64,000 nt of DNA from Lentzea xinjiangensis. Lineage in GTDB: Bacteria > Actinomycetota > Actinomycetes > Mycobacteriales > Pseudonocardiaceae. The stretch's first letter is position 1, and each line of letters opens with the position of its first letter. Of the stretch, positions 8,870 through 20,837 are shown one piece after another. The notes under the pieces were generated by a model that worked only from the letters and a program-made list of their open reading frames with translations, was not told where the DNA came from and ran no database searches. Where the stretch lies: the NCBI RefSeq assembly GCF_900110955.1, contig NZ_FOFR01000009.1:1-64000 (forward strand). Direction: 5' to 3'. The translations under genes and the position numbers were made by a program.

Positions 8870-10596
8870 CCGCCGTGCCAGGAGCGCCAGAGCGTCGCGT
8901 AGGTGCCGTTCCTGGCCACCAGGTCGTCGTGGGGTCCCAGCTCCACGACGCGGCCCGCGTCGACGACCGCGATCCGGTCAGCGTCACGCGCGGTCTGCAA
9001 CCGGTGCGCGATCGCGATCACCGTGCGACTCCCCCGCACGGCCGCGATCGCGCGCTCGGCGTGCCTGGCCGTGGCGGGGTCCAGCGAGGACGTCGCCTCG
9101 TCCAGCACCAGCGTGTGCGGGTCGGCGACCTCGACCCTGGCGAGCGCGAGCTGTTGCGCCTGCGCGGGATCGAGCTCCAGGCCGCCCGCGCCGAGCCGGG
9201 TGTCCAGCCCGTCCGCCAGGTCGTCGAACCAGTGCGCGTCCACGGTGCGCAGCGCTTCGACGAGCCGCTGGTCCGGGGCGTCCGGCGCGGCCAGCGCCAG
9301 GTTCTCCCGCAGCGTGCCGATGAACACGTGGTGCTCCTGCGTCACCAGCACGATCCGCCGGTCGCCCGCCGCCGCGAGCTCCGCCACCGGCACACCGCCG
9401 ACGCACACCGATCCCGACGACGGCCGGTCGACGCCCGCGATCAGCCTGCCCAGCGTCGACTTGCCCGCACCGGACACCCCGACGACCGCGAGCCGTTCTC
9501 CCGGCTGCACCACGAGGTCGACGCCGTGCAGCACCTCATGTCCGTCCACGTAGGAGTAGCGGACTCCGCGCACCTCGATGCGGTCGTCCTCCGGCTCACG
9601 TGCGGCGGGGACGGGTTCGACATCGGCACCGATGCCTTCGACCCGCGCAAACGACGCGGCACCACGTTGCAGGAACTCAACCCACAGCATGATGCGTTCC
9701 AACGGCTCGATGAGCCGCCACACGTAGAGGCTGCCGGTGACGACGACCTCGACCCGAGCGCCGTCGGTCGCGTAGATCAGCCCGCCGGCGAGCAGCACCA
9801 GCGCGGTCGGCACCGCGCTGACGAAGCTGACGACCGGGAACAGGACGCTCCTCAGCCGCAACGTCCGCACCCGCGCCCCGTACAACCGCGCGATCGAGGC
9901 GTGCGCGGTCGCCACCAGCCGGTCCCGCAACCCGTACGTCTCGATCGTCCGGCTGCCCTCGCCGACGGCGGCGGAGATCTCCGCGACGTCGCCGTTGGCC
10001 GCGCTCTCGGCCAGGTACGCGTCGCGCGCCCGCGCGAGGTACCAGCGGAGGACCCACGCGACGAACGGCATCCCGGCGAGTGCGGCCAGGCCGAGCACCG
10101 GGTCCAGCAGGAACGTGGCGGCCAGCACGACCACGAGGTGCACCACGCCCGTGAGCACCTCCGGCACGCTGTCCCGCAGCGCCTGACCGACGACGCCCAC
10201 GTCGCCGGTGACGCGGGTGAGCAGGTCGCCGGTGCTCAGCCGATCCACCACCCTGGCGGGCAACGCGAGCGACCGGCTCACTGCCTGTTCGCGCAACGAC
10301 GCCAGGAACCGTTCGCCGAGCCGCGCGGTCTGCAAGGCGCTGTAGCGCACCAACAGCAGATGCGCTACCGCGGCGCCGAGCACGCCCAGCGCGAACAAGT
10401 CCACAGTGGACACGGTCAGGGTGCCGCCCTGCACCCCGCTGACGATCTTGCCGAGCAGGTACGGCCCGACCAGCCCCGCCAGCGCCGTCAGCGCGGTGAG
10501 CAGCAGGACCACGGCGAGCGCGCGTCGTTCGCCGCGCAGGAGCCGCCCGGCCGCCTGCCGCACCGCGCGCCGGTCCGCGATCGGCAGCCGGTTCAC
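8866..10596 (-). CDS. ABC exporter half-transporter with intact Walker motifs but degenerate signature
   Basis: 576 residues: an N-terminal six-helix exporter membrane domain (about 1-310) and a C-terminal ATPase domain. The P-loop GVSGAGKST, Q-loop VTQEHHVF, Walker B TLVLDEATSSLD and switch His in AIAHRL are canonical. The signature LSGGQ has become LDPAQ. The GTG start overlaps the preceding gene's stop by 4 bp (GTGA), so the two halves are translationally coupled and presumably form a heterodimer. The partner has a good signature but no P-loop, so the pair can build only one competent ATP site. Substrate unknown; multidrug- or peptide-type export is typical of the family. Confidence 0.9.
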   Translation of the reverse strand: MNRLPIADRRAVRQAAGRLLRGERRALAVVLLLTALTALAGLVGPYLLGKIVSGVQGGTLTVSTVDLFALGVLGAAVAHLLLVRYSALQTARLGERFLASLREQAVSRSLALPARVVDRLSTGDLLTRVTGDVGVVGQALRDSVPEVLTGVVHLVVVLAATFLLDPVLGLAALAGMPFVAWVLRWYLARARDAYLAESAANGDVAEISAAVGEGSRTIETYGLRDRLVATAHASIARLYGARVRTLRLRSVLFPVVSFVSAVPTALVLLAGGLIYATDGARVEVVVTGSLYVWRLIEPLERIMLWVEFLQRGAASFARVEGIGADVEPVPAAREPEDDRIEVRGVRYSYVDGHEVLHGVDLVVQPGERLAVVGVSGAGKSTLGRLIAGVDRPSSGSVCVGGVPVAELAAAGDRRIVLVTQEHHVFIGTLRENLALAAPDAPDQRLVEALRTVDAHWFDDLADGLDTRLGAGGLELDPAQAQQLALARVEVADPHTLVLDEATSSLDPATARHAERAIAAVRGSRTVIAIAHRLQTARDADRIAVVDAGRVVELGPHDDLVARNGTYATLWRSWHGG

Positions 10597-12104
10597 CGGT
10601 TCTCCTCCAGGTGCACGACCTGGTCCGCCTGCCCCGCCCACAGCGGCGACGAGGACACGACCACCGTGGTCCGCCCCAGCCGGGCCCGCTTCACCCGCCC
10701 GGCCACGGCCGCCTCGGTCACCGCGTCGAGCGCCGACGTCGGTTCCACGAGCACCAGCACCTCCGGATCGCTCAGCAACGCCCTGACGAGCCGGAGCCGT
10801 TGCCGCTGGCCGCCGGACACGTTGCGGCCCTGCGACTCCAGGTGCGAGTCCAGCCCGTCCGGCAGCGCCTCCACGACGTCGGCCGCGGCGGCCGCCCGGA
10901 TCGCCCGGTCCAGCGCGGCGTCGTCGTGCTCGGCGACCGACACGGCGTCGCGCACCGAACCGGCGAACAGGTAGTCGTCGTTGTCGGCCACGACCACCTG
11001 CCCCGGCACCCGTTCCACCGCTTCGCGCGCCCGCGCCGTGCTCGAGCAGACCACCACCGTCAGCGCGCCGCTCTTGACGTCCAAGGGCTCGGCGCCGGTG
11101 TCGCCCCGGTCCGGTTGCAGCCGGAGGAGGTCCACGACCCGTCGTGCCGACACCAACGCGCGCGGGATCGCGTCCGCGCCCTCCATGAAGAAGCTGACGG
11201 GCACCACCAGCGTCGTGACGTACAGGTAGACCGCGATCATCTCCTCGATCGAGATGGCACCGCTCACCGCCAGCCGCGCCACGATCCACGTGACGACCGC
11301 GAGGAACAACGCCGGCAGTCCCCACGTCAGCGCCTGCACCCAGCTCAGCCAGACCGACACCCGGTAACCGTCGTGCAGCACCTCGCGCGACTGCACGCGG
11401 AAGCGCTCCTCGAACGCGGGCTTGCCGCCGATGCCCGACAGCACCTTCAGCCCGGCCACGACGTCCCCCGCCCGCGAGCTCAGCTCGCCCTGACCGCGCC
11501 GGTAGCCGGCCTCCACGGCGTGCAGCCGGCGCATCACCGGCCCGGTGACCACCGCCAGCACCGGGACGCCGAGCAGCACCACCGAGGCGACGAGCGGCGA
11601 GATCCGCACCAGCAACACCGCCGTCACCGCGTACGCGATCACCGCCCCGACCCCGGGACCGGCGCTGGTGAGCGCGTGCGCGAGGCGCTGGGTGTCCCCG
11701 TTCTGCAGGTAGGTCAGCTCCCCGGTGGACAGCTTGCGCCGCACCACCCCACCGAGCCGCGTGACGTGCTCGATCACCACCTGCGCCGTCCGCAGCGCGG
11801 CGTCCGTCCGCACCAGCGTCATCGTGCGGTGCCGCGCGACCCCCAGGAGCGCCAGCAGCCCCACCACCACGACCAGCGCGGCGCACCACCACACCAGCGC
11901 CCCGCGGTCCCCGCCCCGCAGACCGTCCTCGACGGCCCTGGCGATGAGGTACGGCGGCAGGACCAGCCCGCACATCCACAGCGATCCCCACCACGCCCCG
12001 GCGAGGACCCGGCGGCGCTGCACGCTCACCAGCCACCACAGGTACCGCCAGGGCGATCGGAGGTCAGGCGTTCCCGGATCGTCGTACGGCGCATGTCGGG
12101 ACAT
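10593..12104 (-). CDS. ABC exporter half-transporter with degenerate ATPase site
   Basis: 503 residues, shorter than the usual 570-600. The membrane domain (about 25-310) is complete. The ATPase domain is reduced: where a P-loop should be the sequence reads TVVVCSSTARAREA, without GxxGxGKS/T. The Walker B Asp is Val (VLVLVEPTSALD) and the switch His is Ser (VVVSSSP). The signature VSGGQRQRLRLVRALL is perfect. This is the inactive-site partner of the downstream half-transporter. It begins 15 bp after the MFS gene, so the three genes form one minus-strand transport operon. The start is uncertain, with no clear ribosome binding site. Confidence 0.88.
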   Translation of the reverse strand: MSRHAPYDDPGTPDLRSPWRYLWWLVSVQRRRVLAGAWWGSLWMCGLVLPPYLIARAVEDGLRGGDRGALVWWCAALVVVVGLLALLGVARHRTMTLVRTDAALRTAQVVIEHVTRLGGVVRRKLSTGELTYLQNGDTQRLAHALTSAGPGVGAVIAYAVTAVLLVRISPLVASVVLLGVPVLAVVTGPVMRRLHAVEAGYRRGQGELSSRAGDVVAGLKVLSGIGGKPAFEERFRVQSREVLHDGYRVSVWLSWVQALTWGLPALFLAVVTWIVARLAVSGAISIEEMIAVYLYVTTLVVPVSFFMEGADAIPRALVSARRVVDLLRLQPDRGDTGAEPLDVKSGALTVVVCSSTARAREAVERVPGQVVVADNDDYLFAGSVRDAVSVAEHDDAALDRAIRAAAAADVVEALPDGLDSHLESQGRNVSGGQRQRLRLVRALLSDPEVLVLVEPTSALDAVTEAAVAGRVKRARLGRTTVVVSSSPLWAGQADQVVHLEENR

Positions 12105-12119
12105 GACCCGACAGTGCCA

Positions 12120-13286
12120 TCACCCGGTGTGCGGCACGACTGATTTCGCGCGCGGCCCGACAGCGGTCACCGCGACCGCTCCCAGCGCCGCCACCACGGC
12201 GAACGCGTAGAACCCCCACGGATGCGCGAGCCCGGCCGTCAGCAGCGCCCCACCGAGCAAGGGCCCGCTGATGGCGCCCAGCCGCCCGATACCCGCGGCC
12301 CACCCGATGCCCGTGGCGCGGTTCTCCTCGTAGACGCGCCCCGCGTACGCGTAGACCAGCACCTGCGCGCTGAAGACGAAACAGCCGGCGAGGAACACGG
12401 CCACGTAGACGCCGGCCCCCGGCAGCTTGACGCTGAGCAGCGCCAGGAACACCACCGCCCCCGCGAACCACCCGATGCCCGCCGGCCTGATGCCGATCCG
12501 GTCCGCCACCGCGCCGGCGATCAGCAGCCCGGCCACGGCACCGATGTTGAGCGTCAGCAGGAGCGCGAGCGCGGTGCCGAGCTCGTACCCGGCGCTGCGC
12601 ATGATCTGCGGCAACCACGTGTTGAGCCCGTACACGAGCAGCAGCCCCATGAACGACGCCACCCAGAACGCGAGGGTGGCCCTGCGCAGCCCGGGCTTGA
12701 ACAGCGACCCGACCGCCTCCCGCGCGGGAGCCCTGCGCGCCACCGTCTCCGGCAGGTGCTTGACCATCAGCGGCACCAGCACCAGCGCGGGCAACGCCCC
12801 GGCCACGAACAACGACCGCCACCCGAGGTCCGGGATCAGCACGATCCCGAGCAACGCCGTGATGACCGCGCCGACGTGGTACCCGGTCATGATCAGCGTG
12901 GTGGCCCGCCCGCCCTGCCGCGGCCGCGCCTCGTTGACCAGGGCGATGGCCGTGGGCAGGCACCCGCCGAGCCCCAGCCCGGCGAGGAACCGCAGGACTC
13001 CGAACACCGCCGCGTCCTGCGCGAACGCACAGGCCAGCGTGAACGCCGAGAACCCGGCCACCGCGAAGATCATCACCTTGCGCCGCCCGATGACGTCGGT
13101 GATGGTCCCGATGACCAGCGCCCCGAGCATCATCCCGACCAGACCGGCGGTGGACACCGCACTGGCGCTCGCCGTGGTGAGCACCCGCTCCTGCAACAGC
13201 ACGGGGATCACCGTGCCGAGCACCACGAGGTCGAACCCGTCGAGCAGGACCGCGGTCCAGCACAGCGGCAACACCCATTTGTTCAC
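12120..13286 (-). CDS. MFS transporter, aromatic-acid/H+ symporter-like (AAHS)
   Basis: 388 residues with about 12 hydrophobic helices. The first helix carries DGFDLVVLG, the signature of the AAHS group (BenK/PcaK), whose Asp is needed for proton-coupled uptake of aromatic acids. The loop 2-3 motif is present as GTITDVIGRRKV. The GTG start (VNKWVLPLCW) has GAGGAGGAG upstream. Uptake of an aromatic or related organic acid is the family expectation, but some relatives carry other substrates. The position upstream of an ABC exporter pair, wedged between atpD and atpC, is unusual. Confidence 0.85.
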   Translation of the reverse strand: MNKWVLPLCWTAVLLDGFDLVVLGTVIPVLLQERVLTTASASAVSTAGLVGMMLGALVIGTITDVIGRRKVMIFAVAGFSAFTLACAFAQDAAVFGVLRFLAGLGLGGCLPTAIALVNEARPRQGGRATTLIMTGYHVGAVITALLGIVLIPDLGWRSLFVAGALPALVLVPLMVKHLPETVARRAPAREAVGSLFKPGLRRATLAFWVASFMGLLLVYGLNTWLPQIMRSAGYELGTALALLLTLNIGAVAGLLIAGAVADRIGIRPAGIGWFAGAVVFLALLSVKLPGAGVYVAVFLAGCFVFSAQVLVYAYAGRVYEENRATGIGWAAGIGRLGAISGPLLGGALLTAGLAHPWGFYAFAVVAALGAVAVTAVGPRAKSVVPHTG

Positions 13287-13463
13287 GCGCGCTCTCCTCC
13301 TCGGCGAGGGGACGGTTGCCGAGCATGGTGAGGCGTGAGGCCGCACACCGGGGAGGCCGGTTTCCGCTGAACGGAAGACCGAGCTGGCTCCTGCCGCGGC
13401 GCGGGGCGAGCCCGCTCAGGCTCGGTTCACGGGGCGGGAGGTGCCGGAACAACCCGGAAAACC

Positions 13464-13500
13464 GGAGGGCCGTCCCTCCACAAAGGAGGAACGGCCCTCG
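13464..13500 (-). terminator. Terminator after atpD
   Basis: Inverted repeat GAGGGCCGT(C)CCTCC / GGAGGAACGGCCCTC with an ACAAA loop, 17 bp downstream of the atpD stop. It separates the ATP synthase operon from the MFS/ABC operon; the rest of the 230-bp gap holds nothing else I recognise. Confidence 0.75.
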
Positions 13501-13516
13501 GAGAACAGCAGTGGAC

Positions 13517-15860
<2,344 letters not shown>

Positions 15861-15868
15861 GGCTCAGA

Positions 15869-17515
15869 TCACTTCTTGGTGGGCTCGGGCTTGTGGAGCT
15901 TCACCGATTCCTGGGCGACCTTGTCGGCGTCCATCGCCTTCTCGGGCGCCTCGTTGACGATCGTCGTGCCGTCCGAAGCGGTGAACTGCTTCTTGAACTC
16001 GGTCACGGCGGCGGCAACGCGGTTCTGCGCGTCCTCCGGGAACTTCTTGGTCTCGACGATGCTGCTCAGCAGGTCCGCGTGGTTGCGGCGCAGCGAGTCC
16101 TTGAAGTCCGCGACGAAGCGGCGGATGTCGGCGACGGGCACGTCGTCCAGGTGACCCTTGGTCGCGGCGAAGATCTCGACGACCTGCTCCTCGACGGGGA
16201 CCGGCGAGTACTGGCCCTGCTTGAGCAGCTCGACCAGACGGGCACCGCGGTCGAGCTGGGCGCGCGAGGCGGCGTCGAGGTCGGACGCGAACGCGGAGAA
16301 GGCCTCCAGCTCGCGGAACTGCGACAGGTCGAGACGCAGCGAGCCCGCGACGTCCTTCATCGCCTTGATCTGCGCGGCGCCACCGACGCGGGAGACGGAG
16401 ATACCCACGTTGACGGCCGGGCGGACACCGGCGTTGAACAGGTCGGACTCGAGGAAGCACTGACCGTCGGTGATCGAGATGACGTTGGTCGGGATGTAGG
16501 CCGACACGTCGTTCGCCTTGGTCTCGATGATCGGCAGACCCGTCATCGAACCGCCGCCGAGCTCGTCCGACAGCTTCGCGCAACGCTCGAGGAGGCGCGA
16601 GTGCAAGTAGAAGACGTCGCCGGGGTAGGCCTCGCGGCCCGGCGGGCGGCGCAGCAGCAGCGAGATGGCGCGGTACGCCTCCGCCTGCTTGGTCAGGTCG
16701 TCGAAGATGATCAGGACGTGCTTGCCCTGGTACATCCAGTGCTGGCCGATGGCGGAGCCGGTGTAGGGCGCCAGCCACTTGAAGCCGGCCGAGTCAGAAG
16801 CGGGGGCGGCGACGATCGTGGTGTACTCGAGTGCGCCCGCCTCCTCCAGCGCGGTCTTGACGCCCGCGATGGTGGAGCCCTTCTGGCCGATGGCGACGTA
16901 GACGCAGCGGACCTGCTGCTTCGGGTCGCCCGACTCCCAGGCCTTCTTCTGGTTGATGATCGTGTCGATGCAGACCGCGGTCTTGCCGGTCTTGCGGTCG
17001 CCGATGATCAGCTGACGCTGACCGCGACCGATCGGGGTCATCGCGTCGATGGCCTTGATGCCGGTCTGCATCGGCTCGGACACCGGCTGGCGCTCCAGCA
17101 CGGAGGCGGCCTGCAGCTCCAGGGCGCGGGTGTCGTCCGCGACGATGTCACCGAGACCGTCGATGGGCTGGCCCAGCGGGTTGACGACGCGACCGAGGAA
17201 GCCGTCGCCGACCGGAACGGAGAGGACCTTGCCCGTCCGGCGGACCTCCTGGCCCTCTTCGATCTTGTCGAAGTCACCGAGGATGACCGCACCGATGTTG
17301 CGGACCTCGAGGTTCAGCGCGACGCCGAGGACGCCGCCGGGGAACTCGAGCAGCTCGTTGGTCATCACGCCCGGAAGGCCCTCGACGATGGCGATGCCGT
17401 CGTAGGTCTCGGAGACGGTACCGACCTCTTCCCGGCTGACCTCCGGGGAGTAGCTCGAGACGTACTTCTCGATCGCACTGCGGATCTCGTCCGACGAGAT
17501 CGTCAGCTCCGCCAT
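15869..17515 (-). CDS. atpA: ATP synthase F1 alpha subunit
   Basis: 548 residues: the non-catalytic nucleotide-binding subunit of F1. P-loop GDRKTGKTA, the [12 protein letters not shown] segment before it, the arginine-finger region [17 protein letters not shown] and a slightly extended C terminus rich in Lys/Glu, as in actinobacterial AtpA. It follows atpH by about 38 bp. The ATG start [10 protein letters not shown] is preceded by a purine-rich site. Confidence 0.97.
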   Translation of the reverse strand: MAELTISSDEIRSAIEKYVSSYSPEVSREEVGTVSETYDGIAIVEGLPGVMTNELLEFPGGVLGVALNLEVRNIGAVILGDFDKIEEGQEVRRTGKVLSVPVGDGFLGRVVNPLGQPIDGLGDIVADDTRALELQAASVLERQPVSEPMQTGIKAIDAMTPIGRGQRQLIIGDRKTGKTAVCIDTIINQKKAWESGDPKQQVRCVYVAIGQKGSTIAGVKTALEEAGALEYTTIVAAPASDSAGFKWLAPYTGSAIGQHWMYQGKHVLIIFDDLTKQAEAYRAISLLLRRPPGREAYPGDVFYLHSRLLERCAKLSDELGGGSMTGLPIIETKANDVSAYIPTNVISITDGQCFLESDLFNAGVRPAVNVGISVSRVGGAAQIKAMKDVAGSLRLDLSQFRELEAFSAFASDLDAASRAQLDRGARLVELLKQGQYSPVPVEEQVVEIFAATKGHLDDVPVADIRRFVADFKDSLRRNHADLLSSIVETKKFPEDAQNRVAAAVTEFKKQFTASDGTTIVNEAPEKAMDADKVAQESVKLHKPEPTKK

Positions 17516-17553
17516 GTCGTTCCTGCTCTCACTTCTTCGTTCTTGGGAAAGGG

Positions 17554-18381
17554 CTAGGTGGCGAGATTGCGGCGCAGCGCCGCCAACCGGCCGGCGATGC
17601 TTCCGTCGATGACCTCGTCGCCGATCTTGATCTGGAGACCGCCGCCGAGCGAGGCGTCCACCTCGACGTGCAGCGCGATCGGGCGCGAGTAGATCGTGGT
17701 CAGCGTCGCGGTCAAGCGGTCGACCTGCTCCGCGGTCAGCGCCACCGCAGATCGAACGTGCGCGACCGAACGCTGCCGGCGCTTGGCCGCCAGGTCGGCG
17801 AGCTCGGCAAGTCCATCCGCCAGTCGCACTCCCCGCGGGTTGCGCACCAGCTGGTCGACCAGCGTCTTGGTGACCGTGCTGACCTTTCCCCGGATCAGGG
17901 AGTCGACCAGCGCGACCTTGCCGTCGATGGCACCAGCGGGGTCGGCCAGCAGGAGCTCGAGCTCGTGCGAACCCGCCACGATGCGGCCGAGCCGGAACAG
18001 CTCGTCCTCCACCGAGTCGAGCTGGCCGGCACCTTCCGCTCGCACCAGCAGCGCGGTGCGGGCGAGCGACTCAACGCCGTCCACGAGCTCGCGCGGGCTG
18101 GACCAGCGCGCGGTCGCGACGGCGGCCAGTACCTGCAGGGTCGCGTCGCTCACCTTGCCCGCGAACAGCCCGTTGAGCAGCTGCTCACGACCAGCTGCCT
18201 CGGACGAGGCGTCGGCCAGCGCGCCGCGAAGCGTCCGCTGCTCGATCAGCAGACCGAGCACGGCGAAGAGCTCCTCGCCGAGCTTGGCGAGCTCGTCCGT
18301 GGACGCGGTGGCGTCGGCCAGCTCCAGCAGCCGCAGTTCCGCGGCTGCCAGAGCTTCACGACTAGCGGCATGCAACGTCAT
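17554..18381 (-). CDS. atpH: ATP synthase delta subunit
   Basis: 275 residues: the peripheral-stalk subunit joining F1 to the b subunits. The C-terminal domain shows the conserved end ([20 protein letters not shown], then [16 protein letters not shown]). The gene is about 90 residues longer than the Escherichia coli protein but is not fused to a b subunit as in mycobacteria, since atpF is a separate gene. The stop of atpF is 9 bp upstream. Confidence 0.95.
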   Translation of the reverse strand: MTLHAASREALAAAELRLLELADATASTDELAKLGEELFAVLGLLIEQRTLRGALADASSEAAGREQLLNGLFAGKVSDATLQVLAAVATARWSSPRELVDGVESLARTALLVRAEGAGQLDSVEDELFRLGRIVAGSHELELLLADPAGAIDGKVALVDSLIRGKVSTVTKTLVDQLVRNPRGVRLADGLAELADLAAKRRQRSVAHVRSAVALTAEQVDRLTATLTTIYSRPIALHVEVDASLGGGLQIKIGDEVIDGSIAGRLAALRRNLAT

Positions 18382-18390
18382 CGGCTACCT

Positions 18391-18939
18391 CTACTTGCTC
18401 GCCGGCGCCGCGACGGCGTCCAGCTCGTTGAGGAAGCGGTCGACGGTGCCGCGACGACGGGTCTCGTCCTCCAGGGACTCGCCCACCACCTTGCTCGCCA
18501 GCTCCACCGCGGTACGACCGAGGTCGGCACGCAGCTCCGCGACGATCTGGGCGCGCTGCGCGTCCAGCTGATGCTGGCCCTGCGCGACGATGCGCGCGGA
18601 CTCGGCCTGTGCCTGCTCGCGCAGTTCCTCGATGATCTGCAGGCCCTCGGCCCGCGCGTCGTCACGGATGCGCGCGGCCTCGGCGCGAGCCTCGGCCAGC
18701 TGCTCCTTGTACTGCTCGAGCAACTTCTGAGCTTGGGCCTGAGCCTGTTCCGCCTTCTCGATGCCGCCCTCGATCTTGGCGGTCCGCTCCGCGTACAGCG
18801 CCTCGAAGCGTGGTGCGACGAACTTCGAGATGATGAAGAGCAGGATCAGGAAGGCGACCAGGCCGAGGATGATCTCCGAGGTGTGTGGGAGAACAGGACT
18901 CGGCCCACCCTCCGCGCTCAAGATCAGGGTATTCACCAC
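18391..18939 (-). CDS. atpF: ATP synthase Fo b subunit
   Basis: 182 residues: one N-terminal transmembrane helix (SEIILGLVAFLILLFIISKFV) and a long, highly charged Ala/Glu/Arg-rich helix that forms the right-handed coiled coil of the peripheral stalk. It carries two successive GTG codons at the 5' end, either of which could start translation. It lies between atpE and atpH in the usual order. Confidence 0.95.
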   Translation of the reverse strand: MVNTLILSAEGGPSPVLPHTSEIILGLVAFLILLFIISKFVAPRFEALYAERTAKIEGGIEKAEQAQAQAQKLLEQYKEQLAEARAEAARIRDDARAEGLQIIEELREQAQAESARIVAQGQHQLDAQRAQIVAELRADLGRTAVELASKVVGESLEDETRRRGTVDRFLNELDAVAAPASK

Positions 18940-18966
18940 GACGGCTCCCTAAACGACTGAAGAACG

Positions 18967-19209
18967 TCAGCCGACCATGAAGAAGAGGACGAACCCGAGC
19001 AGAGCCAGGACCTCGACGATGGCGAACGTGGTCCACGCGAGACCGAGCAGGACGCCACGGGCCTCCGGCTGACGCGCGGTGCCGTTGATGACGGCCGCGA
19101 AGATCATCGCCACACCGAGGCCCGGACCGATCGCCGCGAGGCCGTAGCCGATTGCGGCAAGACCCGGGTTGATGCTCTCGGAGTTCTGCGCAAGAACGAT
19201 AGCGCTCAC
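18967..19209 (-). CDS. atpE: ATP synthase Fo c subunit (proton-carrying ring)
   Basis: 80 residues: a two-helix hairpin. Helix 1 holds the glycine-rich packing motif GYGLAAIGPGLGVAMIFAAV, the polar loop is NGTARQPEARG, and helix 2 carries the proton-binding Glu66 in TTFAIVEVLALLGFVLFF. The Glu (not Asp) and absence of Na+-site residues point to a proton-driven ring. It lies 64 bp downstream of atpB. Confidence 0.97.
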   Translation of the reverse strand: MSAIVLAQNSESINPGLAAIGYGLAAIGPGLGVAMIFAAVINGTARQPEARGVLLGLAWTTFAIVEVLALLGFVLFFMVG

Positions 19210-19273
19210 TTGTGCTGTTCCCTTTCCAAATCGGTCCGCGAACTCTCGCGGATCGGAGGCTTTGTGAAATCCC

Positions 19274-20056
19274 TCAGTGCTCTTCCGCCAGCGCCATGCC
19301 GATGTAGTTGGCGGACAGCAGCGTGAAGATGTACGCCTGCAGCACCATGATCAGTGCCTCCAGGAAGGTCAGCGCGATCGCGAACAGGAACGCCACCGGC
19401 GAGACCAACTTGAGCAGGAAGTTTTCCTGCATGAGCAGGAACTCGCCACCCAGGGTGAAGACCAGCAGCAACAGGTGTCCTGCGAACATCGCGGCGAAGA
19501 CTCGAATCGCCAGCGTCAGCGGGTTCATCACGAACTTCTGGGCGAACTCGATGGGGATCATCAGCGGCATCACGAACCACGGCGTGCCGGGCGGCAGCGT
19601 CTGGTGCTTCAGGTAGCCCACGAAGCCGTGCTTCTTGAAGCCGACGAAGTGGTAGACCGGGTAGACCACGAACAGGGAGATCGCCAGCGCGAATCCGATG
19701 TGGGACATCGTCGGGAACTGAATGATCGGCACGATGCCGAAAATGTTGTTCACGAGGATGAAGCAGAAGATCGTCAGCAGCAACGGGACGAACGGCTTGA
19801 AGTCCTTGCTGCCGATCTGCTCGCGCGCGATGGTGTTGCGGCCGAAGTCGTAAATCGACTCCGCGATGAACTGGAACTTGCCCGGTACGGTGCTCAGCTT
19901 GCGCGTAGCGGCCAGGAAGAAGGCGGCAATGATGAGCACGGACAGGACCACGAGCACCATCGGCTTCGTGACCTCGCCGAAGATCGGCGGGAGGAAGAAG
20001 TCCTTCACACCGGGTGCGACGAACTCGCCCTCGGCTGCCAGCACCAGGTTGGTCAC
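19274..20056 (-). CDS. atpB: ATP synthase Fo a subunit
   Basis: 260 residues with five to six membrane helices. The essential Arg facing the c ring is in NPLTLAIRVFAAMFAGHLLL, and the C-terminal helix has FLFAIALTFLEALIMVLQAY. The N terminus (MTNLVLAAEGEFVAPGVKDF) is exposed outside. It is the first structural gene of the atp operon, about 150 bp downstream of the atpI-like gene. That gap may hold an internal promoter, but no strong match was seen. Confidence 0.96.
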   Translation of the reverse strand: MTNLVLAAEGEFVAPGVKDFFLPPIFGEVTKPMVLVVLSVLIIAAFFLAATRKLSTVPGKFQFIAESIYDFGRNTIAREQIGSKDFKPFVPLLLTIFCFILVNNIFGIVPIIQFPTMSHIGFALAISLFVVYPVYHFVGFKKHGFVGYLKHQTLPPGTPWFVMPLMIPIEFAQKFVMNPLTLAIRVFAAMFAGHLLLLVFTLGGEFLLMQENFLLKLVSPVAFLFAIALTFLEALIMVLQAYIFTLLSANYIGMALAEEH

Positions 20057-20206
20057 TGTGTTCCTTCCGGTTCTCCCGGCCGGCGTTCACTCCACCGGGG
20101 GAATCGTCACGATCTGGACTTAACGTACCTTACGGTTCGCAAGCGACTACCAGAGGCACCCCAACGATCGGGTGTCCCTGGTCTGAGCGGACCATATCAG
20201 CAGGTA

Positions 20207-20653
20207 TCAGGCGTCACCCGAGGCGGGCACCACCATCTGACTACGGCTGTGCCTCGACGCCCTCGCCTCGAGGAACGACGTGACGACCGCCGTCGCCGCC
20301 AGAGTGATTCCGAGCGCCTTGGGTTCGAGCCACGTCTGCCCTTGCAACAAGATCACCACGCCCAGCAGCGCGATCAGCTTGCCCATGAATCCGCCGAGCG
20401 CGGCGATCATCACGAACATCGGGTCGAGCGCCGCGGTCTTGCGCATCAGCAACAGCGTGGCGAAGCTCGAACCGACGGCGATGACGCCACCGATCAATGA
20501 CCCGAAGAGACCAGCGGTCCCCCAGATCACAGTCGACACGACGACACCGACGGCAAACGTGCCGAGCGCGGCCCAGGCGGCCGCACGGAACATTTCCCCG
20601 GCGAGCCGCTGAACGGTCAGCTCGTGCGTGACGGCCTTGTCCGCGTCGCTCAT
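20207..20653 (-). CDS. AtpI-like membrane protein upstream of the ATP synthase operon
   Basis: 148 residues with four hydrophobic helices (for example AAWAALGTFAVGVVVSTVIW and IALLGVVILLQG). Its position directly before atpB matches the conserved actinobacterial membrane protein often called ATP synthase protein I, thought to help assemble the c ring. Sequence similarity to classical AtpI is weak, so the name rests on context. The ATG is preceded by TAGACT 7 nt upstream and no ribosome binding site, which suggests a leaderless transcript and the main promoter of the atp operon. Confidence 0.75.
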   Translation of the reverse strand: MSDADKAVTHELTVQRLAGEMFRAAAWAALGTFAVGVVVSTVIWGTAGLFGSLIGGVIAVGSSFATLLLMRKTAALDPMFVMIAALGGFMGKLIALLGVVILLQGQTWLEPKALGITLAATAVVTSFLEARASRHSRSQMVVPASGDA

Positions 20654-20837
20654 GCCCCGAAGTCTAGGAACCGGCTTTCCGGCGCCTGCGGGCAGCCCCT
20701 AGTCAACGGCGGTTAAGCGGACCCAAACAAGACGGAGCGCCGATTTCCCGAGCGCTCACGATCTCCCGGCGAACATCCGGTGAACAGCGCGGTACGCATC
20801 GGCGCGGGCGGGCGGAATGCCCAACCCGGCCGTTTCG

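Noticed and set aside
8866-12039. A single minus-strand frame of over 1,000 codons
   Set aside because: Only its last 576 codons are a real protein; the earlier part is a GC-rich shadow of the upstream ABC gene in another frame.
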